NCBI GenBank assembly: GCA_046727955.1
Contig: JBKPDO010000170.1
Coordinates: forward strand, 3,652 to 67,651
Length of the DNA: 64,000 bases
Origin: DASVXQ01 sp046727955
GTDB lineage: Bacteria > Actinomycetota > CALGFH01
Direction of reading: 5' to 3'
Positions 50,686-58,997 of this stretch are shown here, in pieces; position 1 is the stretch's first letter; each line of letters begins with the position of its first letter. The position numbers and the translations under genes were made by a program. Under the pieces are notes generated by a model. It saw nothing but the letters and a program-made list of their open reading frames with translations. It was not told the DNA's origin and did no database searches.

Positions 50686-51318
50686 CCTGGTGTTTTGCGT
50701 CGGCGTGGTCGGAGCGGCCAGGAAGGTCAGCAGGTCCCAGGCCGCGTGGCTGACGATCAGGGCGCTCATGGGCATGCCGGCGGCGGCGAGCGCCGACCAG
50801 TAGGCGCCAGCCACCCCGGCCGCGCCGAACAGCGTGAAATTGCCGGTGGCCACGTGCGCGCCCGCGTAGGCGACCGAGCCGGCCGCGGCCCCCGGCCAGC
50901 GGCCGAGGCGGCGGGCCAGCCGGGCGTTCACGAAGCCACGCCAGAACAGCTCCTCCGCCGGTCCGATCACCAGGACCAGCCTGGCGGCCAGCTCGGCCGG
51001 GCGGCCCAGCTCCCGCAGCCGGTAGACGCTGCCGATCTCTTCACCGCCCCTGGGGAGCAGACGGCGCACCAGCCGGTCGCCGAGCAGAAACACCCCGTAC
51101 AGGCCAGCCGCCGACGCCAGCCCGGTCACCACGTCGCCGCCGCGCACGCGGGTACGGCGCAGCTCCGGCTCGCTGGCGAGCGCGAGGCTGCCGAGGCTGA
51201 GCCCGGTAGCGGTCATGCGCTGCCAGAAGACGTCGCGAGGGCCGCGGAAGGTGAGTGCGAACGCCGAGTACGCGGCGCCGAGGGCGGTTGCGAGCAGGGC
51301 GTCGCGTGGACGCCTCAC
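50665..51318 (-). CDS. CPBP-family intramembrane protease, C-terminus altered
   Basis: 217 residues from a GTG at 51318 that overlaps the stop of the fragment upstream. Several membrane helices; the protease motif is PAEELFWRGFVN (EExxxR type), with His in AHVATGNFTLFG and SHAAWDLL. CPBP proteins are CAAX-type proteases or stabilisers of other membrane proteins. The last residues are changed by integration: LTFLAAPTTP is followed by TQNTRSTHPSS from element DNA, whereas the original tail survives at 27,805-27,857. The catalytic part is untouched. Confidence 0.85.
   Translation of the reverse strand: MRRPRDALLATALGAAYSAFALTFRGPRDVFWQRMTATGLSLGSLALASEPELRRTRVRGGDVVTGLASAAGLYGVFLLGDRLVRRLLPRGGEEIGSVYRLRELGRPAELAARLVLVIGPAEELFWRGFVNARLARRLGRWPGAAAGSVAYAGAHVATGNFTLFGAAGVAGAYWSALAAAGMPMSALIVSHAAWDLLTFLAAPTTPTQNTRSTHPSS
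50702..50732 (+). other. attR, right attachment site
   Basis: Copy of the 31-bp repeat at 27,827-27,857, one base different (g for a). It lies inside the 3' end of the CPBP gene on the minus strand. Right edge of the element. Confidence 0.82.
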
Positions 51319-51521
51319 TGCAGCGCCGCCGCGATCGCGATGCCGGCCACCAGCAGGAACCCGAAGGCCGCGTAGGTGACCGCGTCGCGCTCGAAATAGC
51401 TGTCGTGCACCCACACGGAATCCAGCCCGGCTCGCCTTGCCTGCTCCGCCCATGCGACCGCGTCGGCGACGCTGCCCCGGGCGGCCAGCCCCAGCCCGAC
51501 CGGCTTCGAGAGCTCCGCCAT
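51315..51521 (-). pseudogene. Truncated LLM-class oxidoreductase fused to a hydrophobic tail
   Basis: 68 residues: AELSKPVGLGLAARGSVADA and VAWAEQARRAGLDSVWVHDS are the start of a luciferase-like F420/FMN oxidoreductase (normally about 300 residues). After DAVTYAA the frame enters FGFLLVAGIAIAAALQ, a hydrophobic helix, and stops in overlap with the CPBP start. The remainder of the enzyme is missing. It may now be a leader for the protease gene. Confidence 0.65.
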
Positions 51522-51558
51522 CTTGTGCCCTCCTTCACAAGCTCGCTTCATCGTAACC

Positions 51559-51625
51559 CCATCGGCGGCCGGTGGCGGCCGGTGGCGGCACCCCGCGGGG
51601 CGGCCGGTGGCGGCACTCCGCGGGG
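51559..51625 (+). repeat. Short GC-rich tandem repeats upstream of the MFS gene
   Basis: ggcggccggtggc-type units repeat several times, interleaved with caccccgcgggg and cactccgcgggg. They lie in the divergent region between the oxidoreductase fragment and the MFS gene. No function is evident. Confidence 0.7.
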
Positions 51626-51727
51626 ATGCCAAGGCGACTGATCGGACCCCAGAGTGGCGGCGAGCAGCGGTCCGTGGTTCGCTCGCGTCTGACCTTGCCA
51701 CCACCGAGACCACCGAGGCATCCCGAC

Positions 51728-53113
51728 GTGACCTTCAGCGGGTCGCCACCGCCGGAGCGCGCCGCCCGGCCCACCAGCCAGCTACGCCTTTACAGCTGGC
51801 GCGACCCGGCCATCCTGGCCGCGGGCTGGTTCGCGCTCGCCGCGGGATTCGCGCAGTTTGGCTCCACGGCAGCGCTGGGCGACGTGGCCAAGGCCTTCGG
51901 CGCGTCCCAAGGAGGCGCGTCCATCGCCGCCCGCGTCGGCCTGTCTGGCACCACCCTCGGCGTGGGGCTCGCCATCATCCGTATCGCCGCACTCGGCAGC
52001 CTCCCGCTGGCAGGGCTCGCGGACCGTATCGGGCGGCGCTGGACCCTGATCGGCTGCGTCGCGCTGGGCCTCGCGTTCACCGCGTCCGCGGCGCTGAGCC
52101 CGTCGTTCTGGTGGTTCGTGGTGATCTTCGCGCTCGGCCGGCCCTTGCTGTCGGCGACCAACACGCTCGCGGGAGTGATCGCCGCCGAGGAGACCAGGAG
52201 CCGCGACCGGGTCAAGGCGATCGCTCTGGTCGCCGCCGGGTACGCCGTCGGCGCCGGCCTTACCGCCCTGCTGCGCGGGGCGTTCGGCGACGCGCTCAGC
52301 TTCCGCGGCCTGTTCGCGCTCGCCCTAGTGCCGCTGGCGGCCATCCCCCTCGTGGCTTCCCGGCTCAGAGAGCCGGAGCGCTACCAGCGCCTGCGCACCG
52401 GCGCCGCGCTCGGGGTCGCAGCCGCGGACGCGGAGCCGGCGGCGGCGAAGGACCAGACGGGGGAGACCACTGGTGCGGGGAGAGCGAGCGGCGGGCTGCG
52501 GGCACTGTGGGTCGCGGGCCGGCTGCGCCCTGGCCTCCGGGGGCGGCTGTGGGTGCTCACCAGCCTCACCTTCACGTTCTCTTTCGTGAACGGTCCGGTT
52601 ATCACCTTCGTGTTCGTTTATGCCGAGAACGCCCTGGGCATGGCGAAGTCGGCGACCGCGCTGATGGTGCTGGCGGCCGGGCCGCTCGGTCTGGTGGGGC
52701 TGCTCACCGGCCGCTGGGCTGCCGACACCGTGGGCCGGCGGCGGGCCGCGGGGGTCGCGCAGGCGCTCGTCGCCGTGGCCGGCGTGATCACCTACAGCGG
52801 CTCGCCGGCGGGTGCGGTCGGCGGTTACCTACTGGCCATCCTTGGCAGCGCGGCCTATGGTCCCGCCACCGCCGCGCTGACCGCCGAGCTGTTCCCGACC
52901 AGCGTGCGGGCCAGCGTCGCCGGCTGGTTGGGCGCTGCCCTGGCACTGGGCGCGGTGGCTGGGCTGGTCGCCTTCGGGACACTGGCCGACGCGCTGGACA
53001 GCTTCGCGCTCGGCGCCGCGGTGGTCTGCGCCCCAGCGGTCGTCGCCAGCCTGCTGTTCGCCCGCCTGCCCGAGACGGTCGGCCTGGAGCTGGAGCAGTC
53101 CGCGCCGGAGTGA
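51728..53113 (+). CDS. MFS transporter
   Basis: 461 residues from a GTG at 51728. Twelve predicted membrane segments. The loop motif between helices 2 and 3 is GLADRIGRRWTLIG; the second half has the corresponding TGRWAADTVGRRRAAGV. FPTSVRASVAGWLGAALALG is reminiscent of the sugar-porter subfamily. A charged linker of about 50 residues separates the halves. The substrate is unknown. Confidence 0.88.
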   Translation: MTFSGSPPPERAARPTSQLRLYSWRDPAILAAGWFALAAGFAQFGSTAALGDVAKAFGASQGGASIAARVGLSGTTLGVGLAIIRIAALGSLPLAGLADRIGRRWTLIGCVALGLAFTASAALSPSFWWFVVIFALGRPLLSATNTLAGVIAAEETRSRDRVKAIALVAAGYAVGAGLTALLRGAFGDALSFRGLFALALVPLAAIPLVASRLREPERYQRLRTGAALGVAAADAEPAAAKDQTGETTGAGRASGGLRALWVAGRLRPGLRGRLWVLTSLTFTFSFVNGPVITFVFVYAENALGMAKSATALMVLAAGPLGLVGLLTGRWAADTVGRRRAAGVAQALVAVAGVITYSGSPAGAVGGYLLAILGSAAYGPATAALTAELFPTSVRASVAGWLGAALALGAVAGLVAFGTLADALDSFALGAAVVCAPAVVASLLFARLPETVGLELEQSAPE

Positions 53114-53189
53114 CCCGCGGCCGGGCCCCTGGTGCTCCGGTTCTGGTCCCTCGACCTGTGCGACGCCGTCAACCAACGTCGAGCAGCGG

Positions 53190-53405
53190 CACCCGGATGA
53201 CGATGGCACAGGCGCTCTTGGGGGGCCGTGGCCAGTTAGCGGTGGGCTCGTCCCGGCAAGCCGCCTCCTCACGGTTCCCCATGGCACAGGCCGCTCTTGG
53301 GGGCCGTGGGGGGAGCTCGCTCCCCCCACATGGATCGATCTGCCCGGCGCGCGAAGCGCGCGCCCTGGGGGGAGCGAGCTTCCCCCACGTGGATCGAGGA
53401 CCGCC
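53190..53405. repeat. Repeat-rich spacer after the MFS gene
   Basis: Two sets of imperfect repeats: atggcacaggc(c)gctcttggggg at about 53,202 and 53,281, and a hairpin unit gggggagctcgctccccc ... atggatcga at about 53,310 and a variant gggggagcgagcttccccc ... gtggatcga at about 53,370. A further hairpin is cgcgcgaagcgcgcg. No open frame of note. It lies between convergent genes and could work as a terminator, but the units look like small mobile or expanded repeats. Confidence 0.75.
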
Positions 53406-53435
53406 ACGAGCAGAGCTGTCATGTAGCCAGCCGGC

Positions 53436-54266
53436 TCAGCCGGACAGCACAGTGTGGACTTCGGCGACCGGATAGCTGATGAGGGCGCTCGAGACCAGGC
53501 CGTCGACACGACCGACGTGACGGCCGTCCAGGAAGGCGTCGGCCGACCAGGCGACCTCGACGCGGATCTCGTAGCGACCGCGGCGCGTGTATGCATGGCC
53601 CTCGCCGAGAGAATCTGGCAGGCCGGTTGCGATGCTCGAGCTGGCGGACCCGTCGCCAAATTTCCAGCGGTATTCCGTGACCTGGAACTCAGCGTGGATG
53701 GTCGATGCGCGCAACGGCAGGTCGACCGTTCGCGTTGTCACGCCGTCACGCCGGAAATAGCCGGCGAGATTGGCCAGGCCGCGATCGGTCGGCGTGGCGT
53801 GGATGCTGCCGCCGGGCAGTTTGACGGCGCGCACCGCCGTGAGCACCTGTGCCGCCGAGATCCCCGGCCCCGCGTGGGCCTGGACGAGGCGCATGCAGGC
53901 GGCCCGCGCCATCGCTGCGCGGCCGCCAGGCTGGCGCGGGGTGCGCAGGACGAAGTGCAGCCCGGCGCCCCGGCACGGCGTCGCCGAGCATAGGCCCGCC
54001 TCCGCCGGCACCCCGTTGACGGAGCACATCACCTCGTCGGTGTAGGAGGGCGCCGCACTGGTCCGCGCCGAGCGCGGCGGCGCCTGGCAGGTGGCGGCGG
54101 AGCGGCCAGAGACCACGCCGACGTCGCCCGAGCCGGCCAGATCGACCTCGACCCCGCGGCTCTGGCACGAGACCGCCCGGACCGGGCTGGGCGCAGCCAC
54201 GGTCGAGCCGGCGGCGATCAGAACCGCGAGCAGACCACCCGCCACGCGCACGAGAACCGCCCTCAT
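53436..54266 (-). CDS. Secreted PKD-like domain protein
   Basis: 276 residues with a signal peptide (VLVRVAGGLLAVLIAAGSTV, cleavage near VRAVS). Contains several Cys pairs (CSVNGVPAEAGLC, TPCRGAG) and a PKD-like beta-sandwich near the C-terminus (EYRWKFGDGSASSS followed by HAYTRRGRYEIRVEVAWS). Exported, likely a surface or binding protein. The start overlaps the end of the next upstream gene by four bases (ATGA), so the two are coupled and may form a complex. Confidence 0.75.
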   Translation of the reverse strand: MRAVLVRVAGGLLAVLIAAGSTVAAPSPVRAVSCQSRGVEVDLAGSGDVGVVSGRSAATCQAPPRSARTSAAPSYTDEVMCSVNGVPAEAGLCSATPCRGAGLHFVLRTPRQPGGRAAMARAACMRLVQAHAGPGISAAQVLTAVRAVKLPGGSIHATPTDRGLANLAGYFRRDGVTTRTVDLPLRASTIHAEFQVTEYRWKFGDGSASSSIATGLPDSLGEGHAYTRRGRYEIRVEVAWSADAFLDGRHVGRVDGLVSSALISYPVAEVHTVLSG

Positions 54267-54916
54267 GGCTCGCCTCCCTCGAGGAGCGACGCGTCGCCGA
54301 GCAGCCACTGGCCGCCAGGCTCGGGCTGCACCAGCAGAAATCGGTAGCGCTGGCGCGCGGCCGCGACCGCACGGATGAGCGTGCCGTCCTCGCGCTCGAT
54401 CCGGAACGCTCGCGAGCTGAACAGCGCGATCACGATCCACATCCGCTCGGTCAGGCGCTCCAGGCTCAGCGGCTCGACAGCGATCACGCGAGCGCGCCAG
54501 ACCGCCCGATCCACCAGGAGCCGGGCGATCGCCGCCCGCCCACTCCGCAGGCAGGCGCAGTCCGCGGTGTAGACCGTCTCGAGCAGGCGGATGTCTCGCC
54601 GCGCGAATGCCTGCTCGCGGATGCCGAGGATCTCTCGCAGGCGCGCAGCGACGCCGGCGCGGGCATCGAGTCCTGTGGAAGGCGTGGCGGCCGACCTGGG
54701 GGAGCCGGTCGCTGGAGGAGAGGCGGGGGAGGGGCCGTTCAGGTCGTTGCGGTTGAGGCTGCTCGGGCCGTCCAGGTGGTCGGGTCCCGCGGGGGCGCGG
54801 AGCGCGAGCGTGACGAGCCCGATGAGCAGCGCCAGCGCCGCGCCCAAGAGGGTGGGCGCACGGGCGCGGGCGGCGCGTCGCGCGGCAGGGCTGGGTTCAT
54901 CTTCGATTGACGACAT
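54263..54916 (-). CDS. Membrane-anchored protein with a NTF2-like outer domain
   Basis: 217 residues. Short cytoplasmic N-terminus, one membrane helix (TLLGAALALLIGLVTLAL), a Gly/Pro/Ser linker, then an extracytoplasmic domain (VAARLREILGIREQAFARRD, LLETVYTADCACLRSGRAAI, GQWLLGDASLLEGGE) with the helix-and-strand order of NTF2/SnoaL-like folds. It is the first gene of a two-gene operon with the PKD-like protein. Role unknown. Confidence 0.7.
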   Translation of the reverse strand: MSSIEDEPSPAARRAARARAPTLLGAALALLIGLVTLALRAPAGPDHLDGPSSLNRNDLNGPSPASPPATGSPRSAATPSTGLDARAGVAARLREILGIREQAFARRDIRLLETVYTADCACLRSGRAAIARLLVDRAVWRARVIAVEPLSLERLTERMWIVIALFSSRAFRIEREDGTLIRAVAAARQRYRFLLVQPEPGGQWLLGDASLLEGGEP

Positions 54917-55323
54917 CGTCCACCTCGTGGCATGGGGGAGGCTCGCTACCAACGAGAGGCCGAATGCTATTGCCGGTCCGTCCCGCACACAACCAGCCGG
55001 CGCGAGAATGTGGACAACGGATCGGATCGCCGTCGCGCGGAGTCCGCGAGCCGCCACCGCGGCACCCGGGGGCACCCCAGGCTCGGGGCACCCCAGGCTC
55101 GGGGCACCCCGAGCCGGGCATCCCAGGCCGAGGCATCCCGAGCCGAGGCATCCCGAGCCGAGGCATCCCGAGCCGAGGGCATCCCGGGGCGCCCCCGGGG
55201 GACCCAGCACGGACATTAAGGAGATCTCCGGAGGCATCCTGGCCCACCGACCGATTAGGATCGGTAGCTGCGCCGCTCGCATGCTGGTCGCTCAAGCCGG
55301 GAGTGGCCCGAGCTGAGAGGGGT
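54917..55323. other. Divergent region with a 15-bp tandem repeat array
   Basis: 407 bases between divergent genes, so it should hold two promoters. No gene is seen. The right half is occupied by the repeat array at about 55,063-55,190. The ribosome binding site of the giant gene is tgagagggg before the ATG at 55324. Confidence 0.6.
55063..55190 (+). repeat. 15-bp tandem array
   Basis: About eight head-to-tail copies, first gcaccccaggctcgg then drifting to gcatcccgagccgag. It is intergenic, and the gradual change along the array suggests growth by slippage. The unit length equals the in-frame array at 10,906-10,995, but the sequence is different. Confidence 0.9.
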
Positions 55324-58300
55324 ATGGCAGTGCAACTCGCCTCCACCCCGCTTCCTCCGAACGTGCACGTCGTCTACGAAGTCCTCTGCAGTGAGGGCCC
55401 GCAGACGGGCAGGCAGCTCGAGCTGCTGCTGGAGAAGCGAGGCGTGCTGGTCCCGGCCGGGCGGCTGCTGGAGCTCCCGCGCCGGTTTCCCGGCGTGTTC
55501 GCAATCGACCAGAGCAAGCGGCTCGCGGTGCCCCCGGCCTGCGACCGCTGCGGTGTCCACGCTTGCGATGTCTGCCAGCGCGACGTCGGAGCCCGCCCGT
55601 GCACGGTGTGCGAGCGGACGGTGTGCCTGGACTGCCGCAGCGCCGAGCCGGGCCTCGAGTCGTGCTGCCTCGACTGCGCCAAGCCCCGCCGCGCCCCGGA
55701 CGCCGACCAGCGCTACGGCCGGGCCTGGGCGCTGGGCGCGGGCCGGTGGCTGCTGGTCGGCGAGCGCTCGGCCATGCTCGTCGGTGGGCCTGAAAGGCCA
55801 AGAGTGCTGGTCCCGGACGCCGATCTCGAGGACCCGGCGCGGCGGCGCCTGCGGGCGCTGGCCGCCGCGCTCCAGCTCCCCCCCGAAATCGGCCTGCGCC
55901 GGCGCGGGCCGGCGCCCGAGATCCCGGTCCCGGGGCCGGCGACCGCCTGGCTCGAGATGCGCGAAGAGGTGGCCTGGCGCTGGCTCCCGGACGGCGGCAG
56001 CGACGTCGACCTGGACGCCGCCGGCGCGCTGCCCCAGGCCGAGGGCCCGCCAGTCGTGAGCGAGGACGAGGCGGGGCTGGCCGCGCTGCTGGCGCGCCTC
56101 CGCGCCGAGGCGCCCCCACTGCCGGCCGGTGCGCTCGAGGTGACGCCTCTCCTCGAGGTCCACAACGTCACCGTCACCGTGGAGGGGCTCGAGCGGCGCC
56201 GCGAGCGCCACGAGCCCGGCGGCCGGGTCGAGACCGTGGCGGTCGAGCGGGTGCCGTTCGAGCCGAGCCAGCATCCGGCCGACCCTCCCGCCCGGCCGCT
56301 GGCCGCGGCCCGGCTCGACCCGGTGACCGCGACCGTCGACGCCGTCCACGCTTCCTGCCTGATCACCACGGCCGCCCCCGGCGCGTACGGGCGCTGGTTC
56401 GCGCCCGGCGCGCCCGGCGTCACCCTCGCCAGCGAGGTCACCTGGGGATCGGTGGTACCACTCGCCCGGCTCGCGCCGGGCACCCAGATCAGGCGGCCGA
56501 GGGAGGTCCGGCTTCCGGCCAAGGAGGACTTCGCCAGCCCGACAGGCGCGACCCTTGCCGAGCGCGAGGTCGAGGAGTCGTGGCGGCTGCTGCGCGGTCT
56601 CGAGGACGGCGGTGTCGCCGGGCCGGAAGACCTGGAGATGGTCGGCTACGAGCTGCTCCCCGTCGAGGAGCCGGCCGCGGCGGCGCCGGACGGCCTGCTG
56701 GAGACCGCCAGGCGGCTCGACCCGCTGGCCGAGGACGCGAGGGTGACGCTCGGCCTCTGCCTGGAGGTGGAGGAGCGCTGGGAGGGGCGCGGCAGCGCCC
56801 GACGTTCCTACCTGGTCCTCCCCGGGAGCCAGCCATGGCCGGTGCTGGACGACACCGGCGAGCCGGCCGCCGACTTCGGCGTCGACGAGCTGGGCCACCT
56901 GCACCAACCCGGGGCGGAGTGGATCTGCCCGGCCTGCGAGCGCGCCCGCTGCCCGGCCTGCGGTCCCGACGGCGAGCTGGACGCCTGCCCGGCCTGTGGG
57001 CAGCCCGCCTGCCAGGCGTGCCGGCTGGAGCCGCTCGAGCACGACGAGGACCAGCAGTGCGAGCGCTGCGGGACGCGGTCGTGCAGTGACTGCGGACGCA
57101 CCGTCGGCGGAGTCCGATGCCGGCTGTGCCGCCGGCTCGCCTGCCGGCGCTGCCTCGCCGGCGGCTCGGACGGGCGCTGCCCGACCTGCATCGAGCTGCG
57201 TCCGGCCAGCGAGTCCGAGCTGCGGACGCTGCCCGCCGGGCTCGCGGCGGCCGGCCTCCACGTCCTCGCCTCGACCGAGGGCGGCTGGACCGTGGCGCTG
57301 CTGCTCGGGCGGCACCGGCGCGAGCTCGCCGTGCTCCACCACGGCGAGATGGTCCGCTGGGAGACCGCGGCACCGGACGCACCCGTGCTGCTCCGCGCCC
57401 TCATCGGCGCCGCCGGGGCCGCCGGCGGCGAGGTCGAGCTGCGCCAGGGCAGAGCGCTGGCGCCGTCGCTGCCGCCCGGTCCGCACCTGCCGCTCGACAG
57501 CAGGCGAGAGGACTCGCTGCGCTGGGCGGTGCTCGACCGCGACGGCCGAGCGGTCGCCGGCAGCCAGGAGCCGCCGGAGCCGTCCGGTGCCGACTCGTCC
57601 ACCTCGGTGCTCGCGTTGCTGGTCGAGGAGGCCGGGTGGGAGACGATCAGCATCCCGGAGCCCGCCCCCGAGGAGGTCGCCGAGTTGCTGCGCGAGCTCG
57701 AGCCGCCACGGCTGGCGGCGCCCGGCGGCACGCTGGTGCTCGACCCGCGTCGCGCCGGCGAGCTGACCTGGGTGGACGGCGGCGGCCTGCACCACACGTC
57801 CTTCGACGGCCGCGAGTCGCGCCAGGTCGACACGCCTTGGTCCGCTGAGACGGCGCCGGCGTGGGTGGAGGACGACTGGTTCCCGGTGCCCGAGGTCGTG
57901 CTGGGCGCGAGTCTCGAGGGTGTCGGCGCGGCCGTGGTGCGGGTCGGCTCGCACCTGGCGCTGGGGCTACGGGACAGCGAGGGCACCCGCTGGACCACCT
58001 TGCGCAATAACCCGGCCGACCTGGCAAAGCTGGCTCTCGGAGCCGCCCTCGGCGAGGAGGCGGCCCTCTACGAGGTGGTGGCGCTGACCGACCCCGACAC
58101 CGTCCGCGGGCCGATCCTGGTCGATGCGTCCCTCCAGCAGCGGGTCAGCGAGCCTGCGACGGAGGAGCAGCCCGGCGTGGCATCCGACGAGCTCCTGCAG
58201 GTGGCCCTGCGCCGCTTCGCGCCCACCCTGCAGTGGACGCACCCGGCCGAGGACGGTGGCCCGGCCCCGGCTGAGCTGGCGTACGCGCTGCTCCGCCAGG

Positions 58301-58878
58301 CCGACGAGCACCCGCCACAGCTCCCCAGGGTCAAGGTGGGCATCGGCCTGCAGGTCGAGGAGAGCTGGCTGCAGCGCGCGTCCTGGGTCAAGCTGCGTTA
58401 CGAGTTGCCGCCGGGCGAGCACGAGGGCATGGTCCGCTGCGAGGCCACCGGGATGCTGGTCACAGCGGTGTCCCGCGACCGCGAGGGCCACCTGGTGGCG
58501 ACGACCACCACCTGTCGCTACTGCCGCACGGAGACCTGCGTGCTGTGCGTCGCGTCGACACAGCCGTGCGCCATCTGCCAGATCCTCATCTGCGGCCGCT
58601 GCTCCTCCAGCCCAGGGCCAGACTACGTGCCGCGCTGCCCGGCCTGCGTTGACCTGCGGCGCCTGGGCTGGAAGGAGCGGCGGCGCTTCAACCGCCTGCT
58701 CGTCCCCGGCGGCCGGATCCTGGCTGGCCAGGACGCGCTCCACGGCGTGACCCTGGTGGAGTCCAGCGGCGGCTGGCAGGTCGTGCTGGACGAGCCGGGG
58801 CAGGAGCTGCCCTCGGCACTGGTCGCCACCACCACCCAGAAAGCCCGCCTGATCGACCGCATCGCCGACACGTCCTGA
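55324..58878 (+). CDS. Giant three-module zinc-cluster protein of unknown function
   Basis: 1184 residues, no family recognised. It starts with a winged-helix-like stretch (PNVHVVYEVLCSEGPQTGRQ). Three Cys-rich clusters with CxxC pairs lie at residues about 73-118, 534-623 and 1063-1108 (e.g. CDRCGVHACDVCQRD, CPACERARCPACG, CRYCRTETCVLCVAS), resembling B-box/treble-clef zinc sites. Each is followed by a similar segment (GRWLLVGERSAMLVG; GLHVLASTEGGWTVALLLG; GVTLVESSGGWQVVLDE). Modules 2 and 3 are also preceded by similar stretches (LCLEVEERWEGR, IGLQVEESWLQR). No membrane segment or signal peptide, so cytoplasmic. The architecture suggests a scaffold or nucleic-acid-binding protein. It is monocistronic. 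Confidence 0.75.
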   Translation: MAVQLASTPLPPNVHVVYEVLCSEGPQTGRQLELLLEKRGVLVPAGRLLELPRRFPGVFAIDQSKRLAVPPACDRCGVHACDVCQRDVGARPCTVCERTVCLDCRSAEPGLESCCLDCAKPRRAPDADQRYGRAWALGAGRWLLVGERSAMLVGGPERPRVLVPDADLEDPARRRLRALAAALQLPPEIGLRRRGPAPEIPVPGPATAWLEMREEVAWRWLPDGGSDVDLDAAGALPQAEGPPVVSEDEAGLAALLARLRAEAPPLPAGALEVTPLLEVHNVTVTVEGLERRRERHEPGGRVETVAVERVPFEPSQHPADPPARPLAAARLDPVTATVDAVHASCLITTAAPGAYGRWFAPGAPGVTLASEVTWGSVVPLARLAPGTQIRRPREVRLPAKEDFASPTGATLAEREVEESWRLLRGLEDGGVAGPEDLEMVGYELLPVEEPAAAAPDGLLETARRLDPLAEDARVTLGLCLEVEERWEGRGSARRSYLVLPGSQPWPVLDDTGEPAADFGVDELGHLHQPGAEWICPACERARCPACGPDGELDACPACGQPACQACRLEPLEHDEDQQCERCGTRSCSDCGRTVGGVRCRLCRRLACRRCLAGGSDGRCPTCIELRPASESELRTLPAGLAAAGLHVLASTEGGWTVALLLGRHRRELAVLHHGEMVRWETAAPDAPVLLRALIGAAGAAGGEVELRQGRALAPSLPPGPHLPLDSRREDSLRWAVLDRDGRAVAGSQEPPEPSGADSSTSVLALLVEEAGWETISIPEPAPEEVAELLRELEPPRLAAPGGTLVLDPRRAGELTWVDGGGLHHTSFDGRESRQVDTPWSAETAPAWVEDDWFPVPEVVLGASLEGVGAAVVRVGSHLALGLRDSEGTRWTTLRNNPADLAKLALGAALGEEAALYEVVALTDPDTVRGPILVDASLQQRVSEPATEEQPGVASDELLQVALRRFAPTLQWTHPAEDGGPAPAELAYALLRQADEHPPQLPRVKVGIGLQVEESWLQRASWVKLRYELPPGEHEGMVRCEATGMLVTAVSRDREGHLVATTTTCRYCRTETCVLCVASTQPCAICQILICGRCSSSPGPDYVPRCPACVDLRRLGWKERRRFNRLLVPGGRILAGQDALHGVTLVESSGGWQVVLDEPGQELPSALVATTTQKARLIDRIADTS

Positions 58879-58997
58879 CCTGACGGCCACTCCGCCCGAG
58901 GACTGCACCTTTCCCCGCCGCGCGCCGGCGGCGGCGGAGCGCGTGGTAGCGTCGTTGGCAAATCAGGCCGGAGGGCGGCCGCTGAGCATCACTGGAG

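Larger units (their letters stand above)
27827..50732 (+). mobile_element. Integrated genetic element (AICE/plasmid-like), about 22.9 kb
   Basis: Flanked by 31-bp direct repeats. A tyrosine recombinase gene (49,429-50,685) ends 16 bases before the right repeat, with an excisionase-like gene and a RepA-like ATPase next to it. Inside are a WhiB regulator, DUF2637/SpdB-like membrane protein, two peptidoglycan hydrolases, many small overlapping plasmid-style genes, and cargo at the left end. No FtsK/TraB-type translocase or relaxase was recognised, so the element may need a helper or may be degraded. Several internal genes are frameshifted or truncated. Confidence 0.82.

Noticed and set aside
55063..55190. 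CRISPR array
   Set aside because: The 15-bp units are directly adjacent with no spacers between them, and no cas gene is nearby; it is a simple tandem repeat.
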